Assembly (NCBI GenBank): GCA_963843945.1
Contig: CAWJMF010000002.1
Coordinates: 1,674,001 to 1,738,000, forward strand
DNA: 64,000 nucleotides
Direction of reading: 5' to 3'
DNA from: CAWJMF01 sp963843945
Lineage (GTDB): Bacteria; Vulcanimicrobiota; Vulcanimicrobiia; Vulcanimicrobiales; Vulcanimicrobiaceae
Part shown: in pieces, positions 51,987 through 61,319 of the stretch
Layout: each line of letters begins with the position of its first letter
How positions within the stretch are numbered: position 1 is the first letter of the stretch
The notes under the pieces: model-generated
Database searches by the model: none
Told to the model about the DNA's origin: nothing
The model's input: the letters and a program-made list of their open reading frames with translations, nothing else
Position numbers and translations under genes: made by a program

Positions 51987-52706
51987 TCAGCGCGTCGAGG
52001 CTTGCTTGGTCCCTTCGGGCGGCCGCAATTCGGGGCCGCCGTGCGTTTCGAAGTCGCGCAGGTCCCACTCTTCGACGAGGGTCGTGCCCTCGTAACGGAT
52101 CCGGCGCCGCGGCAGGCCGGTCGTCTTCGAGACGAGGACTTCGTCCCGGGTCACCGCGCGCTCTTGCTCCCAATCGTTGCCGTCGCACATGACGCCGTCT
52201 TTGGAACTCACCGAAATCGAAACGGTCGGTTCTCCGTCGACGATCGGACCGGGCATCTCGACCATCGAGTCGCGATGCGCCGCGTAGCAATCGAGGATGG
52301 TTTGCAACTCCGCGACGCGGATGTCGTTTCCGCGCAGCGAGAGAAATTTGCTGTCGCGGAGCGGGCCGTGTACCGGAATCAAGCTCATCATTCCCGGCAG
52401 TTTCACCGACTCTTCAGGTCCGCCGGTCCAGGACACGACGGAACCGTGATGCGGGCCGGCGATGATCACGAGCTGCTCGCTGTGATCGTCCAGGTTGACG
52501 GCGACGTGCATCGTCGCGGCCTTCGTCACTTTGCCCGCGTGTTCGGTCGCATCGACGTCGAACTCGTAGGCGTGTACGGCTCGCAACCGGTCGACCAGCG
52601 CGTCGAACGCGCTCTGACTCGCTCCGGCCGACGCCGGGGCGGCGCAGGCGAGTGCGAAGCCCGCCCACAGCGAGCGCCTGACCCAGCGCAAGTTACGCGA
52701 AGCCAT
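51987..52706 (-). CDS. Exported LolA-like protein (unknown)
   Basis: 239 residues. Signal peptide about 1-28 (RSLWAGFALACAAPASAG). Body resembles the LolA/DUF1571-type half-barrel: SAFDALVDRLRAVHAYEFDVDATEHAGKVTKAATMHVAVNL, then LSLRGNDIRVAELQTILDCYAAH and VLVSKTTGLPRRRIRYEGTTLVEEWDLRDF. Such proteins bind lipids or act as periplasmic sensors. It starts one base after the purK stop, so it is the third gene of the purE-purK unit, an odd partner. Confidence 0.65.
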   Translation of the reverse strand: MASRNLRWVRRSLWAGFALACAAPASAGASQSAFDALVDRLRAVHAYEFDVDATEHAGKVTKAATMHVAVNLDDHSEQLVIIAGPHHGSVVSWTGGPEESVKLPGMMSLIPVHGPLRDSKFLSLRGNDIRVAELQTILDCYAAHRDSMVEMPGPIVDGEPTVSISVSSKDGVMCDGNDWEQERAVTRDEVLVSKTTGLPRRRIRYEGTTLVEEWDLRDFETHGGPELRPPEGTKQASTR

Positions 52707-53864
52707 CTATGAGGCTTCGACGAGCCGAGGTTCGCCGGCGTTCGCGGTCCACGCCAGCAGTTCGCGACCGCGTTCGGCTCGTACGAGCGCGTCTTCGATC
52801 GTCGCTCCGAGGACCGTGAAGTGCCCCATCTTGCGACGCAGCGCGGCGTGACGTTTTCCGTAAAGGTGCAGCTTGGTGTCGGGATCGCGCAGGAGCCGGT
52901 CGATGCCGCTCAGATGATCGCCCGAACCCGTTCCCAGAATGTTCTCCATGACGGCCGGAGCGAACATCTGCGGCGGCACGAGCGGCAGATCGCAGATCGC
53001 GCGCACGTGCATCTCGTACTGCGAGATTTGCGACGCATCGAGCGAGTAGTGGCCGCTATTGTGCACCCGCGGGGCGATTTCGTTCACGTACACGTCGTTC
53101 CCGCGAACGAAAAATTCTACGCAGTAAGCGCCCACGATCGCAAGCCGCTCGCCGATCTGCGAGGCCGTCTCGCGCACGCGCTCGGCGACGGCATCGGGTA
53201 TTCGCGCGGGCACGATCGTCGTGGCGAGAACGCCGTGATCGTGGACGTTCTCCGTCACCGGAAAGCGAACGATCGTGCCGCCGGCGTCGCGCGCGCAAAT
53301 GACGGCTACCTCGAGATCGAAGGGAACGAAGCTCTCGTAAATCAATGCGGCGCCACGGGCGGCGGCGATCGCCTCGCGCGCTTCCGCCTCGCTCCGCGCG
53401 ACCCACTGACCCTTGCCGTCGTAACCGCCGCGTGCGGTCTTGAGAACTGCGGGAAGACCGACTTCGCGCAGCGCGGCCGGAAGGTCGTCGGCGCTGCGTA
53501 CCGGCACGAAGGGCGCCACGGCGAAACCCGCATCGCGCACGAAGCTTTTTTCGAGCAGCCGGTCTTGTGTGATCCTGAGCACGTCGCTGCCGGGCCGCAC
53601 GAGTCGCCCGTCACGCTCCAGAGTTAGTACGGACTCGAGCGGAATGTTCTCAAACTCGTAAGTGACGACGTCGCTGCGCGCACCCAATTCGCCGATCGCT
53701 CGGACGTCATCGTAGGCGGCCACGATCTGCTCGTCGGCCACCTGCCCGCACGGCGAGTTGGGGAACGGCTCGAGCGTTACCACGCGGTATCCCATGCGTT
53801 TCGCCTCGAGCGCGAGCATCCGGCCCAGTTGCCCCCCTCCGAGTATCCCGATGGTCTCGATCAC
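52707..53864 (-). CDS. purK: N5-carboxyaminoimidazole ribonucleotide synthase
   Basis: 385 residues. Uses ATP and bicarbonate to convert AIR to N5-CAIR in purine synthesis. N-terminal IGILGGGQLGRMLALEAKRMGYRVVTLEP, ATP-grasp domain (about 95-290) with LKTARGGYDGKGQW, LIYESFVPFDLEVAVI and VNEIAPRVHNSGHYSLDA, and the C-terminal HLYGKRHAALRRKMGHFTVLG. It overlaps the purE stop by four bases, so both are translated from one message. Confidence 0.95.
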   Translation of the reverse strand: MIETIGILGGGQLGRMLALEAKRMGYRVVTLEPFPNSPCGQVADEQIVAAYDDVRAIGELGARSDVVTYEFENIPLESVLTLERDGRLVRPGSDVLRITQDRLLEKSFVRDAGFAVAPFVPVRSADDLPAALREVGLPAVLKTARGGYDGKGQWVARSEAEAREAIAAARGAALIYESFVPFDLEVAVICARDAGGTIVRFPVTENVHDHGVLATTIVPARIPDAVAERVRETASQIGERLAIVGAYCVEFFVRGNDVYVNEIAPRVHNSGHYSLDASQISQYEMHVRAICDLPLVPPQMFAPAVMENILGTGSGDHLSGIDRLLRDPDTKLHLYGKRHAALRRKMGHFTVLGATIEDALVRAERGRELLAWTANAGEPRLVEAS

Positions 53865-54340
53865 AGTTTGAGCGCCTCGACCTGCGCCGCCGCGGCCGCG
53901 CTGCGCTCGCGCAGGCGTACGAGTAAGTCATCGTCGTCGAGCGCCAAAATTCGAGCGGCGTAGAGGGCGGCGTTGGTCGCGTTGCCGACCGCCATGGCGG
54001 CGACCGGGACGCCGGAGGGCATCTGCACGATGGAAAGTAACGCATCGAGCCCGTCCAGCGTTGCGCCGCGGACCGGAACGCCGATCACCGGAAGCTGGGT
54101 TTTCGCGGCGGTCATCCCGGGGAGATGGGCCGCGCCGCCCGCGCCGGCGATGATGACCTTGAGCCCGCGTGCCGCGGCGGTCGAAGCATAGTCGAAAAGC
54201 AAATCGGGTGTCCGGTGGGCCGAAACGACGCGCATTTCGTGCGGGATGTCGAGTTCGTGGAGCGTCGTCGACGCCGCGCGCATGGTCTCGAGGTCCGAGA
54301 GGCTCCCCATGATGATGCCGACCTTCGCGCTGCGTTCCAT
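53861..54340 (-). CDS. purE: N5-CAIR mutase (AIR carboxylase)
   Basis: 159 residues. Moves the carboxylate of N5-CAIR to give CAIR. Class I PurE motifs: IIMGSLSDLETM, the active-site VSAHRTP (40-45, His42), IIAGAGGAAHLPGM and PVRG-A-LDGLDALLSIVQMPSGVPVA. It is the first gene of purE-purK-LolA-like. The plus-strand GH5-like gene begins 61 bases away, divergently. Confidence 0.95.
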   Translation of the reverse strand: MERSAKVGIIMGSLSDLETMRAASTTLHELDIPHEMRVVSAHRTPDLLFDYASTAAARGLKVIIAGAGGAAHLPGMTAAKTQLPVIGVPVRGATLDGLDALLSIVQMPSGVPVAAMAVGNATNAALYAARILALDDDDLLVRLRERSAAAAAQVEALKL

Positions 54341-54400
54341 CGCCGTAGCCTTCGCGCGGTCCGGAGGGGCGACCTCGATGGCCCGGCAAAGCCGGACTCC

Positions 54401-55588
54401 ATGGCGCGCTTCTTACTCGGGGTGAACTATTGGCCGCGTACGAGCGCGATGGGGATGTGGTCGCGCTTCGACGCCGGGGAAATCGACGAGGACTTCGCGC
54501 GCATCGCGGCGCTCGGCCTCGACGTCGTTCGCTTTTTCTTGCGATGGGAGACGTTCCAGCCGCGGCCCGACGAATTCTCAGTGCCCGCTTTTCGAGATTT
54601 CGAGACCCTCATCGAACGCGCCAACGCACGCGGACTGCGCGTGATGCCGACGCTTTTTTGCGGACACATGAGCGGCGTAAATTGGATGCCGGAGTGGACG
54701 CTCGAAGCGGGCGAGACGGAGTCACGTTTTCGCACCGTCACGAACGGGCAGGTCACGCGCCGCGGAATAGGCGATTTCTACACCGGCGAACTGCTCGAAG
54801 CCCAGCGCGCGTTCGTCCGGACGCTCGGCGCATGCGTGCGCGACCATCCGGCCATCCTCGTGTGGGATCTCGGCAACGAATTCTCCAACCTCCGCATCCC
54901 CGCGTCGGCGCACGATGCCGAGCACTGGAGCGCCGCCCTGTCGCACGACCTCTTCGAGAGTTCCAACTTGCCGGTCACGGGAGGGACGCACGGCGAGGAT
55001 CTGAGCGAGGATCGCAACCTCCGCTTGTCGTCGCTCTGCGAGCCCTGGAAATTTGCGACGATGCACGGCTATCCCGCCTACAGCGCATTCGCCCGCAGCA
55101 CCGCCGACCCCGAAGTCGTGCCGTTCCTCTACGAACTCGCGGGGACGTTCGCGCGTAAGCCGGTGCTCTTCAGCGAACTCGGAAATCCCGCGTGCGCCGA
55201 CGCAGGGCGTGATGCGGGCGCTATTCCGTGCTTGGATGAAAGCGAGATGGCGCTCTACGCGCGCGAAGTCCTCGAAAAGCTTCACGCCCGCGGCGCGCTC
55301 GGCGCCTTCTGGTGGTGCTGGACTGACTACGCTCCGGAATTGATCGCGCAGCCGCCGTTCGATGAAGCGCCGCACGAATTTCGCTTTGGAATCGTCCGCA
55401 ACGACGGAAGCGAAAAGCCCGTTGCGAAGGTCCTGAGCGAGTTCGCGCGCCAACGGCGCCCGCTCGCCGAACCGGCCCTGCCGCTGCGGCTCGACGAGGC
55501 GCGCTACTACGAGTCGCTCCCGGGTTCGATCGAAACGGCGTATCGCGAGCATTGCGCCCGCTTCGACCCGCGTGCGCTGCAGATATGA
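54401..55588 (+). CDS. Glycoside hydrolase family 5-like protein
   Basis: 395 residues, an apparently cytoplasmic TIM barrel with no signal peptide. The catalytic acid Glu160 is in VWDLGNEFSN, and the nucleophile Glu259 in VLFSELGNP. LGVNYWPRTSAMGMWSRFD opens the barrel, and GALGAFWWCWTDYA lines the last strand. The pattern is that of the GH5/mannanase or beta-mannosidase group. The substrate is unknown. It precedes a small protein of unknown function (ATGA overlap). The sugar locus is about 5 kb upstream, so a role in the same carbohydrate pathway is possible. Confidence 0.82.
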   Translation: MARFLLGVNYWPRTSAMGMWSRFDAGEIDEDFARIAALGLDVVRFFLRWETFQPRPDEFSVPAFRDFETLIERANARGLRVMPTLFCGHMSGVNWMPEWTLEAGETESRFRTVTNGQVTRRGIGDFYTGELLEAQRAFVRTLGACVRDHPAILVWDLGNEFSNLRIPASAHDAEHWSAALSHDLFESSNLPVTGGTHGEDLSEDRNLRLSSLCEPWKFATMHGYPAYSAFARSTADPEVVPFLYELAGTFARKPVLFSELGNPACADAGRDAGAIPCLDESEMALYAREVLEKLHARGALGAFWWCWTDYAPELIAQPPFDEAPHEFRFGIVRNDGSEKPVAKVLSEFARQRRPLAEPALPLRLDEARYYESLPGSIETAYREHCARFDPRALQI

Positions 55589-56031
55589 GCGCACGCCGGA
55601 TCGCTTTCCTGACCGACACGGCTTCGCCCGAAGCGCGCCGCGCGGTCGAGGCGCTCGAAGGCGCCGGATTCGAAGTCCACTCGATTACGGCCGAACGTCC
55701 CGACGCCGCCGCGCGCTTGGTTCGTGAAGCGCTCCGGCCCGAGCGGGAACCGCGCATTCCCGCAGACGTTGGACTCCCCATGTCGCTCGCCGAGGCGCTC
55801 GCACCATTCGCCGAGCGCATGCGTAAGCTCAACCTGTCGTCAGCGTTCGTCGCGAGCCTGCTCGACCCGGGCACGACGCTCGAAGAGAGCGCGGTCGCGA
55901 TGCGCTGGGCCGGCATGCCCAATAAGAACGAGCGCGGCCTGACGCGCGAGATCCTCGAGGCGCTGGCCGATGCGGGCTTCCTCAGCCGGATCACTCCAAG
56001 CGCGTACCGCGTGGAACGTCCGGCGGAGTGA
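55585..56031 (+). CDS. Hypothetical protein, possible winged-helix
   Basis: 148 residues overlapping the GH5-like gene (ATGA). The N-terminal third reads as a small alpha/beta fold (RRIAFLTDTASPEARRAVEALEGAGFEVHSI). The C-terminal half, rich in short helices, has a pattern like a winged helix (TLEESAVAMRWAGMPNKNERGLTREILEALADAGFLSRI). It has no signal or membrane helix. I do not recognise the family. Its stop is two bases from the stop of the convergent M48 gene. Confidence 0.55.
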   Translation: MSARRIAFLTDTASPEARRAVEALEGAGFEVHSITAERPDAAARLVREALRPEREPRIPADVGLPMSLAEALAPFAERMRKLNLSSAFVASLLDPGTTLEESAVAMRWAGMPNKNERGLTREILEALADAGFLSRITPSAYRVERPAE

Positions 56032-56032
56032 G

Positions 56033-56815
56033 CTACCAGTAGACTTCGTCGGTTTTGTCGGTTGCGTCGTACTTTGCGAAAAGCTGCGGGTTGGCGGCGA
56101 AGAGATTGTTCAAGTCGGTGATGCGCGCGGAACTGTAGGGATGCGAACGCAGCCAGTACGAGCCGTTGTCGCCGTACGTCTTGATCATCGTGTGGAAGAA
56201 CCAGATCAAACCGTGCGGGTTGAAGTCGTTCGTGCCGGCGATGATGCGCGCGCCCTCTTCGTCGGCGGCCGCCTCGATGTGACGCGACAAGTTCATATCC
56301 TGCGCCGTCTGCATTTGGCTCAGCGCGTACTGCGCGCCCAGGCCGCCGAGCGGGCCGAGGAATATCTGAGCGGGCAGGCTCAGGATGGTACCGATCGTAT
56401 TCGACGTGTTTTCGTTGGCGATGCGTTTCGCCACGTGATGCAGGACCATGTGGCCGCTCTCGTGAGCGAGCACGCCCGCTAGCTCGTCACGGTTGGCGGC
56501 GAGCCGCAGCAGCGGCTCGTTGACGTAGATGTGCCCGCCGGGCACCGAGAAAGCGTTTGCCGATTCGCCTTTGACGATGTGAAACTGGATCGGATAAGGA
56601 TAGCGATCCTTTACCGCCAGCGCGACGACGGAACCAACTTCGTTCAAATGCTCGTAATACGGTGAGTCGAACAGCAGGTCGCCGTCGTCCCGCATCTGAT
56701 TGAAGACTTCGTGGCCGAGCGCGCCCTCGTCGAGCGCGAGAGCCGGCGCGACGCGCACGAGCTGCGAAACGCCGACGGCTCCGATCAAGCTTCGAACGAA
56801 CGATTTGCGCTGCAT
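56033..56815 (-). CDS. M48-family zinc metalloprotease
   Basis: 260 residues with a leader (about 1-27). The zinc motif HESGH (H118, E119, H122) stands in GVLAHESGHMVLHHVAK, and the third ligand is a Glu in HIEAAADEEGARI (about 189-200). The pattern is that of BepA/YcaL-like periplasmic peptidases. Substrates are likely outer-membrane or misfolded proteins. It diverges from an S53-type peptidase with 39 bases between the starts, so both could share a promoter region. Confidence 0.88.
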   Translation of the reverse strand: MQRKSFVRSLIGAVGVSQLVRVAPALALDEGALGHEVFNQMRDDGDLLFDSPYYEHLNEVGSVVALAVKDRYPYPIQFHIVKGESANAFSVPGGHIYVNEPLLRLAANRDELAGVLAHESGHMVLHHVAKRIANENTSNTIGTILSLPAQIFLGPLGGLGAQYALSQMQTAQDMNLSRHIEAAADEEGARIIAGTNDFNPHGLIWFFHTMIKTYGDNGSYWLRSHPYSSARITDLNNLFAANPQLFAKYDATDKTDEVYW

Positions 56816-56854
56816 TGGAAAGACCCCGAGGTTGCCGGCGGAAAAGACTCTTCA

Positions 56855-58705
56855 ATGACCGCGCGTTCCCGCCTTTTCGCTGCGTTTTCTGGGACGCTGC
56901 TGGCAACGTGTTTCGGGCCGGCCCAGCCAAGCCAAGCGGCCGCCTCGCGCTTCACGCTGCCGCCGGCGCTCTTAGCCGGGTACACGCGGACTTTTCGCCT
57001 CGATACGGCGCTGAAGATCCACCTCTCCGTCGAGCTCGAACCGCGCGATCCGAAGCTCGACGCAACCGCGTTCGCGATGGAGGATCCGGCTTCGTCGACC
57101 CATCGGGTTTTCGTGAGCGCGGCGCAGTTTGCCGCACGCTACGGCCGGGACCCGAGCGAGATTGCGATCCTCGTGCAGTGGTTCTCGACGCACGGCGCCA
57201 CGAACGTCTACGCCTCTTCCAACCGGCTCGTCGTCGGCGGCGACTTCACCGTTTCGCAAGCGGAGAAGGCGCTGCTGACGCGCTACGATCTCTGGCAGCA
57301 GGGCGGCCGGACGGTGGTCGCCCCCGTCGGTCCCGTTACGCTGCCGGTTTCGGGCGTGCGCGCGGTGCGCGGCGCGATCAAAGCCTTCACGCCGCGGCTC
57401 GCGCAAGTGGAAACGCCGAGTCCGCCGACGACCCTGCGCGGGCAGTGGTTCAGCGCGGCGCGCTTTCGCGCAGCCTACGACGCCATTCCGGACGGCGGTT
57501 CGGGGATGCGCATCGCGCTGATCGAGGATTCGTCCGACCGCATGCAGCTGTCCGACCTCAAGCAGTTTGCCCGCGGCGATCGAGAGACGCTCGCGCCGCT
57601 CGGCGAGACCCCGGACCGGCATGGCCCACCTGGAAGCCGCGCGTCGCCGGCCGAACCGCCCGCGCCGCTGCCGATGCTGCTCGACCCATCGGTCGTCAGT
57701 GAGAAATCGATCACCGCGCCTAGCGCCGAACAGGTCTGCGGTCGTGACGACAAAGGCCAGGAGCCGACGATGGACGTCGACGCGGCGCTGACGATGGCGC
57801 CGCGTGCCACGATCCAAGTGCGCTACGACGAGGTTTGTTTACGCGGCGGCGAAGGGACCCTCGAGTTGCAGCGCGCCCTCGACGACGACCCAAGTCCGGA
57901 CGTCATCGTCTTTCCCTTCGCAGTCGCACCGCTGTACGATCGGCTCGAGGCGACCTTCGGCCCCACGCCGATCGTCTATCTTGAAGCAGCGCTGCGCGGC
58001 ATCCCGATCGTCGTCCCCTCAGGCGACGACGGCGCGCTCGGGATTCGCGTGTTCGGCGCGAACCAACCGGCCGTCGTTTACCCGTGCGTCCTTTCGATGG
58101 TGATCTGCGCGGGCGGCACGTCGCTCGGCGAACGCCAAGGCCAATACGACGAAGGCCCCTGGAACGACGGCACGCACGCTTCCGGCGGCGGCATCTCGCT
58201 CGAGCCGCGCCCGCGTTGGCAAGAAGCCCCGATGGATTTCGCGCTGGCACACGACGTCGAAGACCGCATGGTCCCCGACCTCTCAGCCGATGCGGCGGGC
58301 CACCTCTACGTCTTCTGGCACGGCTATGGTGAAGGCGGCGTCGGTGGGACGAGCGAGTCGGCGGCCATCGTCGGCGCGCAACTCGCCGCGATCGATGCGC
58401 CGCTCCCGAAAGAAAAGCGGCTGCTCGCTGCAGGCGATCTCTACGCCCTCGCGCGCACCCATCCCGAAGCGTATCGCGACGTGACCGAAGCAAACGATCG
58501 CGGTTACGTCGACAACACGCTGCATCCGCGCAACCTCGCGCCGCCGCTCGGCTTCGTCGGCGTCGTCCCCTCGCCGCCCCCGACCATCAAGGGCTGCGTC
58601 AACGTGCGACCCAACGGCTGTGACGTCGCAAGCGGCTACGACCTCGTCACCGGTCTCGGTTCGCTCAAAGAGCGCGCGGCGCTCGCGGCGCTGCAAGGTC
58701 CGTAG
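56855..58705 (+). CDS. S53-family (sedolisin/kumamolisin) serine peptidase
   Basis: 616 residues. Signal peptide about 1-30. The pro-kumamolisin activation domain (about 35-205: KIHLSVELEPRDPKLDATAFAMED, then ILVQWFSTHGATNVYASSNRLVVGGD) is followed by the catalytic domain. The Glu-x3-Asp pair is EPTMDVDAA, the oxyanion Asp region is VVPSGDDG, the nucleophile Ser is in GGTSESAAI, and the calcium site is in YDLVTGLGSL. The Ser motif differs from the common GTSxxxP by Ala. Acidic, extracellular protein degradation is the family role. It is probably self-cleaved after export. Confidence 0.85.
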   Translation: MTARSRLFAAFSGTLLATCFGPAQPSQAAASRFTLPPALLAGYTRTFRLDTALKIHLSVELEPRDPKLDATAFAMEDPASSTHRVFVSAAQFAARYGRDPSEIAILVQWFSTHGATNVYASSNRLVVGGDFTVSQAEKALLTRYDLWQQGGRTVVAPVGPVTLPVSGVRAVRGAIKAFTPRLAQVETPSPPTTLRGQWFSAARFRAAYDAIPDGGSGMRIALIEDSSDRMQLSDLKQFARGDRETLAPLGETPDRHGPPGSRASPAEPPAPLPMLLDPSVVSEKSITAPSAEQVCGRDDKGQEPTMDVDAALTMAPRATIQVRYDEVCLRGGEGTLELQRALDDDPSPDVIVFPFAVAPLYDRLEATFGPTPIVYLEAALRGIPIVVPSGDDGALGIRVFGANQPAVVYPCVLSMVICAGGTSLGERQGQYDEGPWNDGTHASGGGISLEPRPRWQEAPMDFALAHDVEDRMVPDLSADAAGHLYVFWHGYGEGGVGGTSESAAIVGAQLAAIDAPLPKEKRLLAAGDLYALARTHPEAYRDVTEANDRGYVDNTLHPRNLAPPLGFVGVVPSPPPTIKGCVNVRPNGCDVASGYDLVTGLGSLKERAALAALQGP

Positions 58706-59525
58706 ACGAGCGGCGCCGCAAGCGGCCGACGAACATCGCGATGAAGAAACAGGCCGTTGCCAACAGCACGATCGTCGCGCCGCTGGCCGACTGCAAGTAG
58801 TACGAAGCGTAGAGGCCGACGACGGCGCAGCCCGCACCGATCGTCGCCGACAGGGCCAGCATGCTGGTGAAACGCCGCGTTAGTTGATAGGCGCTCGCGG
58901 CCGGGGTCACCAGGAGCGCCGCGACCAGCACGATGCCGACGGTTTCGAGCGAAATGATGATCGTCAGCGCCAGGAGCACGAGCAGCGCATAGGACACAAA
59001 GCCCGCGTTGATTCCGCTCGCCTGGGCTACGACCGGATCGAACGAGGTATAGAGTAACGGCCGGTAGAGCAGGATCAAACTGAGAACGACCAGCGCCGCA
59101 AGCGATACGATCAGAATCAGGTCGCCTTGCGACACGGCCAGGATGTTCCCGAACAAAAAACTCTGCAAGTCGACCGCGTAGTTTTTCAGGCGGCTCATGA
59201 GAAAGACGCCCAAGGCGAAGGCGCCGGTGAAGAGCACGCCGATGGCGGTATCGAGCGACACGTTTCCGCGCCGGTTGACGAAGCCGATCAAAAGCGCGGT
59301 GACGACCGCGACGATCGCCGCGCCCACATAGTAGTCGAGACCGCGCATGTACGCGACCACGACGCCCGCGAACGACGCGTGCGCGATTCCGTCCCCGATG
59401 AACGCGAGCTTGCGCAAGACGACGTAGACGCCGATCGTCGAGCAGAGCGTTCCGACGATCAACGCCGCGATGAAGGCGCGCTGCATGTATTCGAATTGAA
59501 ACGGGGCGAGAATGAGGTCGCTCAC
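58665..59525 (-). CDS. znuB: Metal ABC transporter permease (ZnuB/MntB-like)
   Basis: 286 residues, nine predicted helices. Typical blocks are EYMQRAFIAALIVGTLCSTIGVYVVLRKLAFIGDGIAHASFAGVVVA near the start, FVNRRGNVSLDTAIGVLFTGAFALGVFL in the middle, and ILVAALLVTPAASAYQLTRRF near the C-terminus. It carries Zn2+, Mn2+ or Fe2+ inward with ZnuA and ZnuC; the metal is not fixed by sequence. Its start overlaps the ZnuC stop by 4 bases. It overlaps the S53 gene end by 41 bases on the opposite strand. Confidence 0.9.
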   Translation of the reverse strand: MSDLILAPFQFEYMQRAFIAALIVGTLCSTIGVYVVLRKLAFIGDGIAHASFAGVVVAYMRGLDYYVGAAIVAVVTALLIGFVNRRGNVSLDTAIGVLFTGAFALGVFLMSRLKNYAVDLQSFLFGNILAVSQGDLILIVSLAALVVLSLILLYRPLLYTSFDPVVAQASGINAGFVSYALLVLLALTIIISLETVGIVLVAALLVTPAASAYQLTRRFTSMLALSATIGAGCAVVGLYASYYLQSASGATIVLLATACFFIAMFVGRLRRRSSTDLAAPRAPRAL

Positions 59526-60256
59526 CGCAGGTGGCCGTGCGTGTGCGTGTGTTCGCGAATGCCGGCATAGGCGCCCGAATCGAGCACGGTCTCGGGGTCC
59601 CCCTCGGCGAGCACTTTACGATCGACGACCATGAGCCGGTCGAACCAGTCGTTCGCGCGCTCGAGATCGTGCGTCGTCATTAGGACCGGCAAACCTTGTG
59701 CGACCAGCCCGCGCACGAGCTCGCGGAGCGCTTCTTCGGTGGCGGCGTCAACGCCCGTCGTCGGCTCGTCGAGGAGCAAGAGGCGCGGCTCTTGCGCGAT
59801 CGCGCGCGCGACGAAGGCTCGCTGCTGCTGGCCGCCGGAGAGCTGCGAAATATGGCGGCCCCGCAGCTCCCACATGCGCAGCGCTTCCAAGGCGGCTTTG
59901 ACCGCGGCGCGATCGTGCTTTGAAAAGCGCGCGAAAGGTCCCAGGCGCGGGAAGCGGCCCATCGCAACCACGTCGTAGACCGAAGCCGGAAACGACCAGT
60001 CGACCGCTTCCACTTGCGGAACGTATGCAATCGTTCCGGGCTCGAGCGAACGCGGAGCCGCGCCGAAGACTTCGAGTATTCCGCTCGCAGGGTCGACCAA
60101 ACCGGCGACGGTCTTGAGCAAGGTCGACTTCCCGGATCCGTTCGGCCCCACGATGCCGAGCGCTTGACCCGTCTCGAGCGTGAGGTCGAGTTTCTCGAGC
60201 GCGACGACCGGGCCATAGCGCACGGTCAGTTCGCGAATCCGGACCGCGTCGCTCAC
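59522..60256 (-). CDS. znuC: Metal ABC transporter ATP-binding protein (ZnuC/MntA-like)
   Basis: 244 residues. Walker A GPNGSGKST (37-45), Q-loop IAYVPQVEAVDW, signature LSGGQQQRAFVARAIAQEP, Walker B LLLLDEPTTGVDA and H-loop MTTHD. It ends His-rich (REHTHTHGHLR), which is common in Zn/Mn ATPases. Operon of three genes with overlapping junctions: binding protein, ATPase, permease. Confidence 0.93.
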   Translation of the reverse strand: MSDAVRIRELTVRYGPVVALEKLDLTLETGQALGIVGPNGSGKSTLLKTVAGLVDPASGILEVFGAAPRSLEPGTIAYVPQVEAVDWSFPASVYDVVAMGRFPRLGPFARFSKHDRAAVKAALEALRMWELRGRHISQLSGGQQQRAFVARAIAQEPRLLLLDEPTTGVDAATEEALRELVRGLVAQGLPVLMTTHDLERANDWFDRLMVVDRKVLAEGDPETVLDSGAYAGIREHTHTHGHLR

Positions 60257-61155
60257 GGTGTTCCGCCCAGCGCTTTCACGATGGTTTCGGTATCGTAACG
60301 CAACATGCTGTCGTAGTCGTGCACGCGCGGGTCGTTGCCGATCGAGTCGTCGTAGAGATCTTGGACGGTCTTGATTCCGGCGCTTTCGGCGAGCGCTTGC
60401 ACGAGCTTGGGACTATACTCGGGTTCGGCGAAGACCGCCTTGACGTGATTCGCCCGCGCCAGTTGGATCAAGTCCGAGACGTACTTCGGGTTCGGCTCTT
60501 GGCCGGGCGAGAGTTCGATTACGCCGATGGTTTTGATGCCGAAGCGGTCGTTATAGTATTGCCAAGCGTTGTGGAAGACGATCATCGCGCGCGAGCTCGG
60601 CGGAATCGTCAGGATGCGCCCGCGGATGTAGCGTTCGAGCGTCACGAGCTTCCCGTCCTCGAGAGCCGCATTCCGCTCGTAGAACTCGCGGCCGGCCGGG
60701 TCGCGAGCCGCTAGCGCGTCGCGCATCTTGCGCACGTAGGCGCGCGCCAACTCCGGGTCCATCCAGAGATGCGGATTCGAATCGATGTGCGGCAAGCCGT
60801 CGCTGAGGACGACGATCCGCAGATTTGCATTCTTGGCGTTCTCGATCGTCCGAGCGAGCCAAGCCTCCAGTCCGAGGCCGTTCTCGAACAACACGTCGGC
60901 CGCGTGCAAGCGCTCGATGTCGCTCGGCGTGGGCTGATAGTCTTCGGGAGACGCGCCGACGGGCACGAGCGAGGTGACGCGCACGCGAGCGCCGCCGACG
61001 GCTTGCGCGAGCGAGACGAAGGTCGTGATCGTGGTCAGAACGTTGATCGGCGCCGCGGCCGCCGGCGCGGCGGTAGCGGCGGTCGCAGCATCGGCCGGCC
61101 CGCCAACGAGCGCAACAAGCAAGGCCACGGCGCTCAATTTGCGAGTCATTCCCAT
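60253..61155 (-). CDS. znuA: Metal ABC transporter substrate-binding protein (ZnuA-like)
   Basis: About 300 residues from the ATG at 61155 (61149 is a close alternative). Signal peptide MGMTRKLSAVALLVALVGGPADA. The cluster A-I fold: INVLTTITTFVSLAQAVGGARVRVTSLV near the start, SDGLPHIDSNPHLWMDPELARAYV in the middle (the metal-binding His likely in NPHLWMDPE), FHNAWQYYNDRFGIK and FAEPEYSPKLVQAL late. No histidine-rich loop is seen, unlike many Zn-specific ZnuA proteins, so Mn is possible. A TTGACT near 61255 on this strand may be a -35; the -10 is not clear. Confidence 0.85.
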   Translation of the reverse strand: MGMTRKLSAVALLVALVGGPADAATAATAAPAAAAPINVLTTITTFVSLAQAVGGARVRVTSLVPVGASPEDYQPTPSDIERLHAADVLFENGLGLEAWLARTIENAKNANLRIVVLSDGLPHIDSNPHLWMDPELARAYVRKMRDALAARDPAGREFYERNAALEDGKLVTLERYIRGRILTIPPSSRAMIVFHNAWQYYNDRFGIKTIGVIELSPGQEPNPKYVSDLIQLARANHVKAVFAEPEYSPKLVQALAESAGIKTVQDLYDDSIGNDPRVHDYDSMLRYDTETIVKALGGTP

Positions 61156-61319
61156 ATTCCGAACTTGCGCGCCGCTCCGGGCCGTTCCCTGCATTTTGAA
61201 GCCGGAGAACATCCGCGACCGGCCATCGCGCGTTACTGCGATAGCGATAGATGTAGTCAACGTATTCAGCTTCGCAATTTGGTTTCGCAGGAAGCTATCT
61301 TTAAGCTCGTGAGGCGGCC

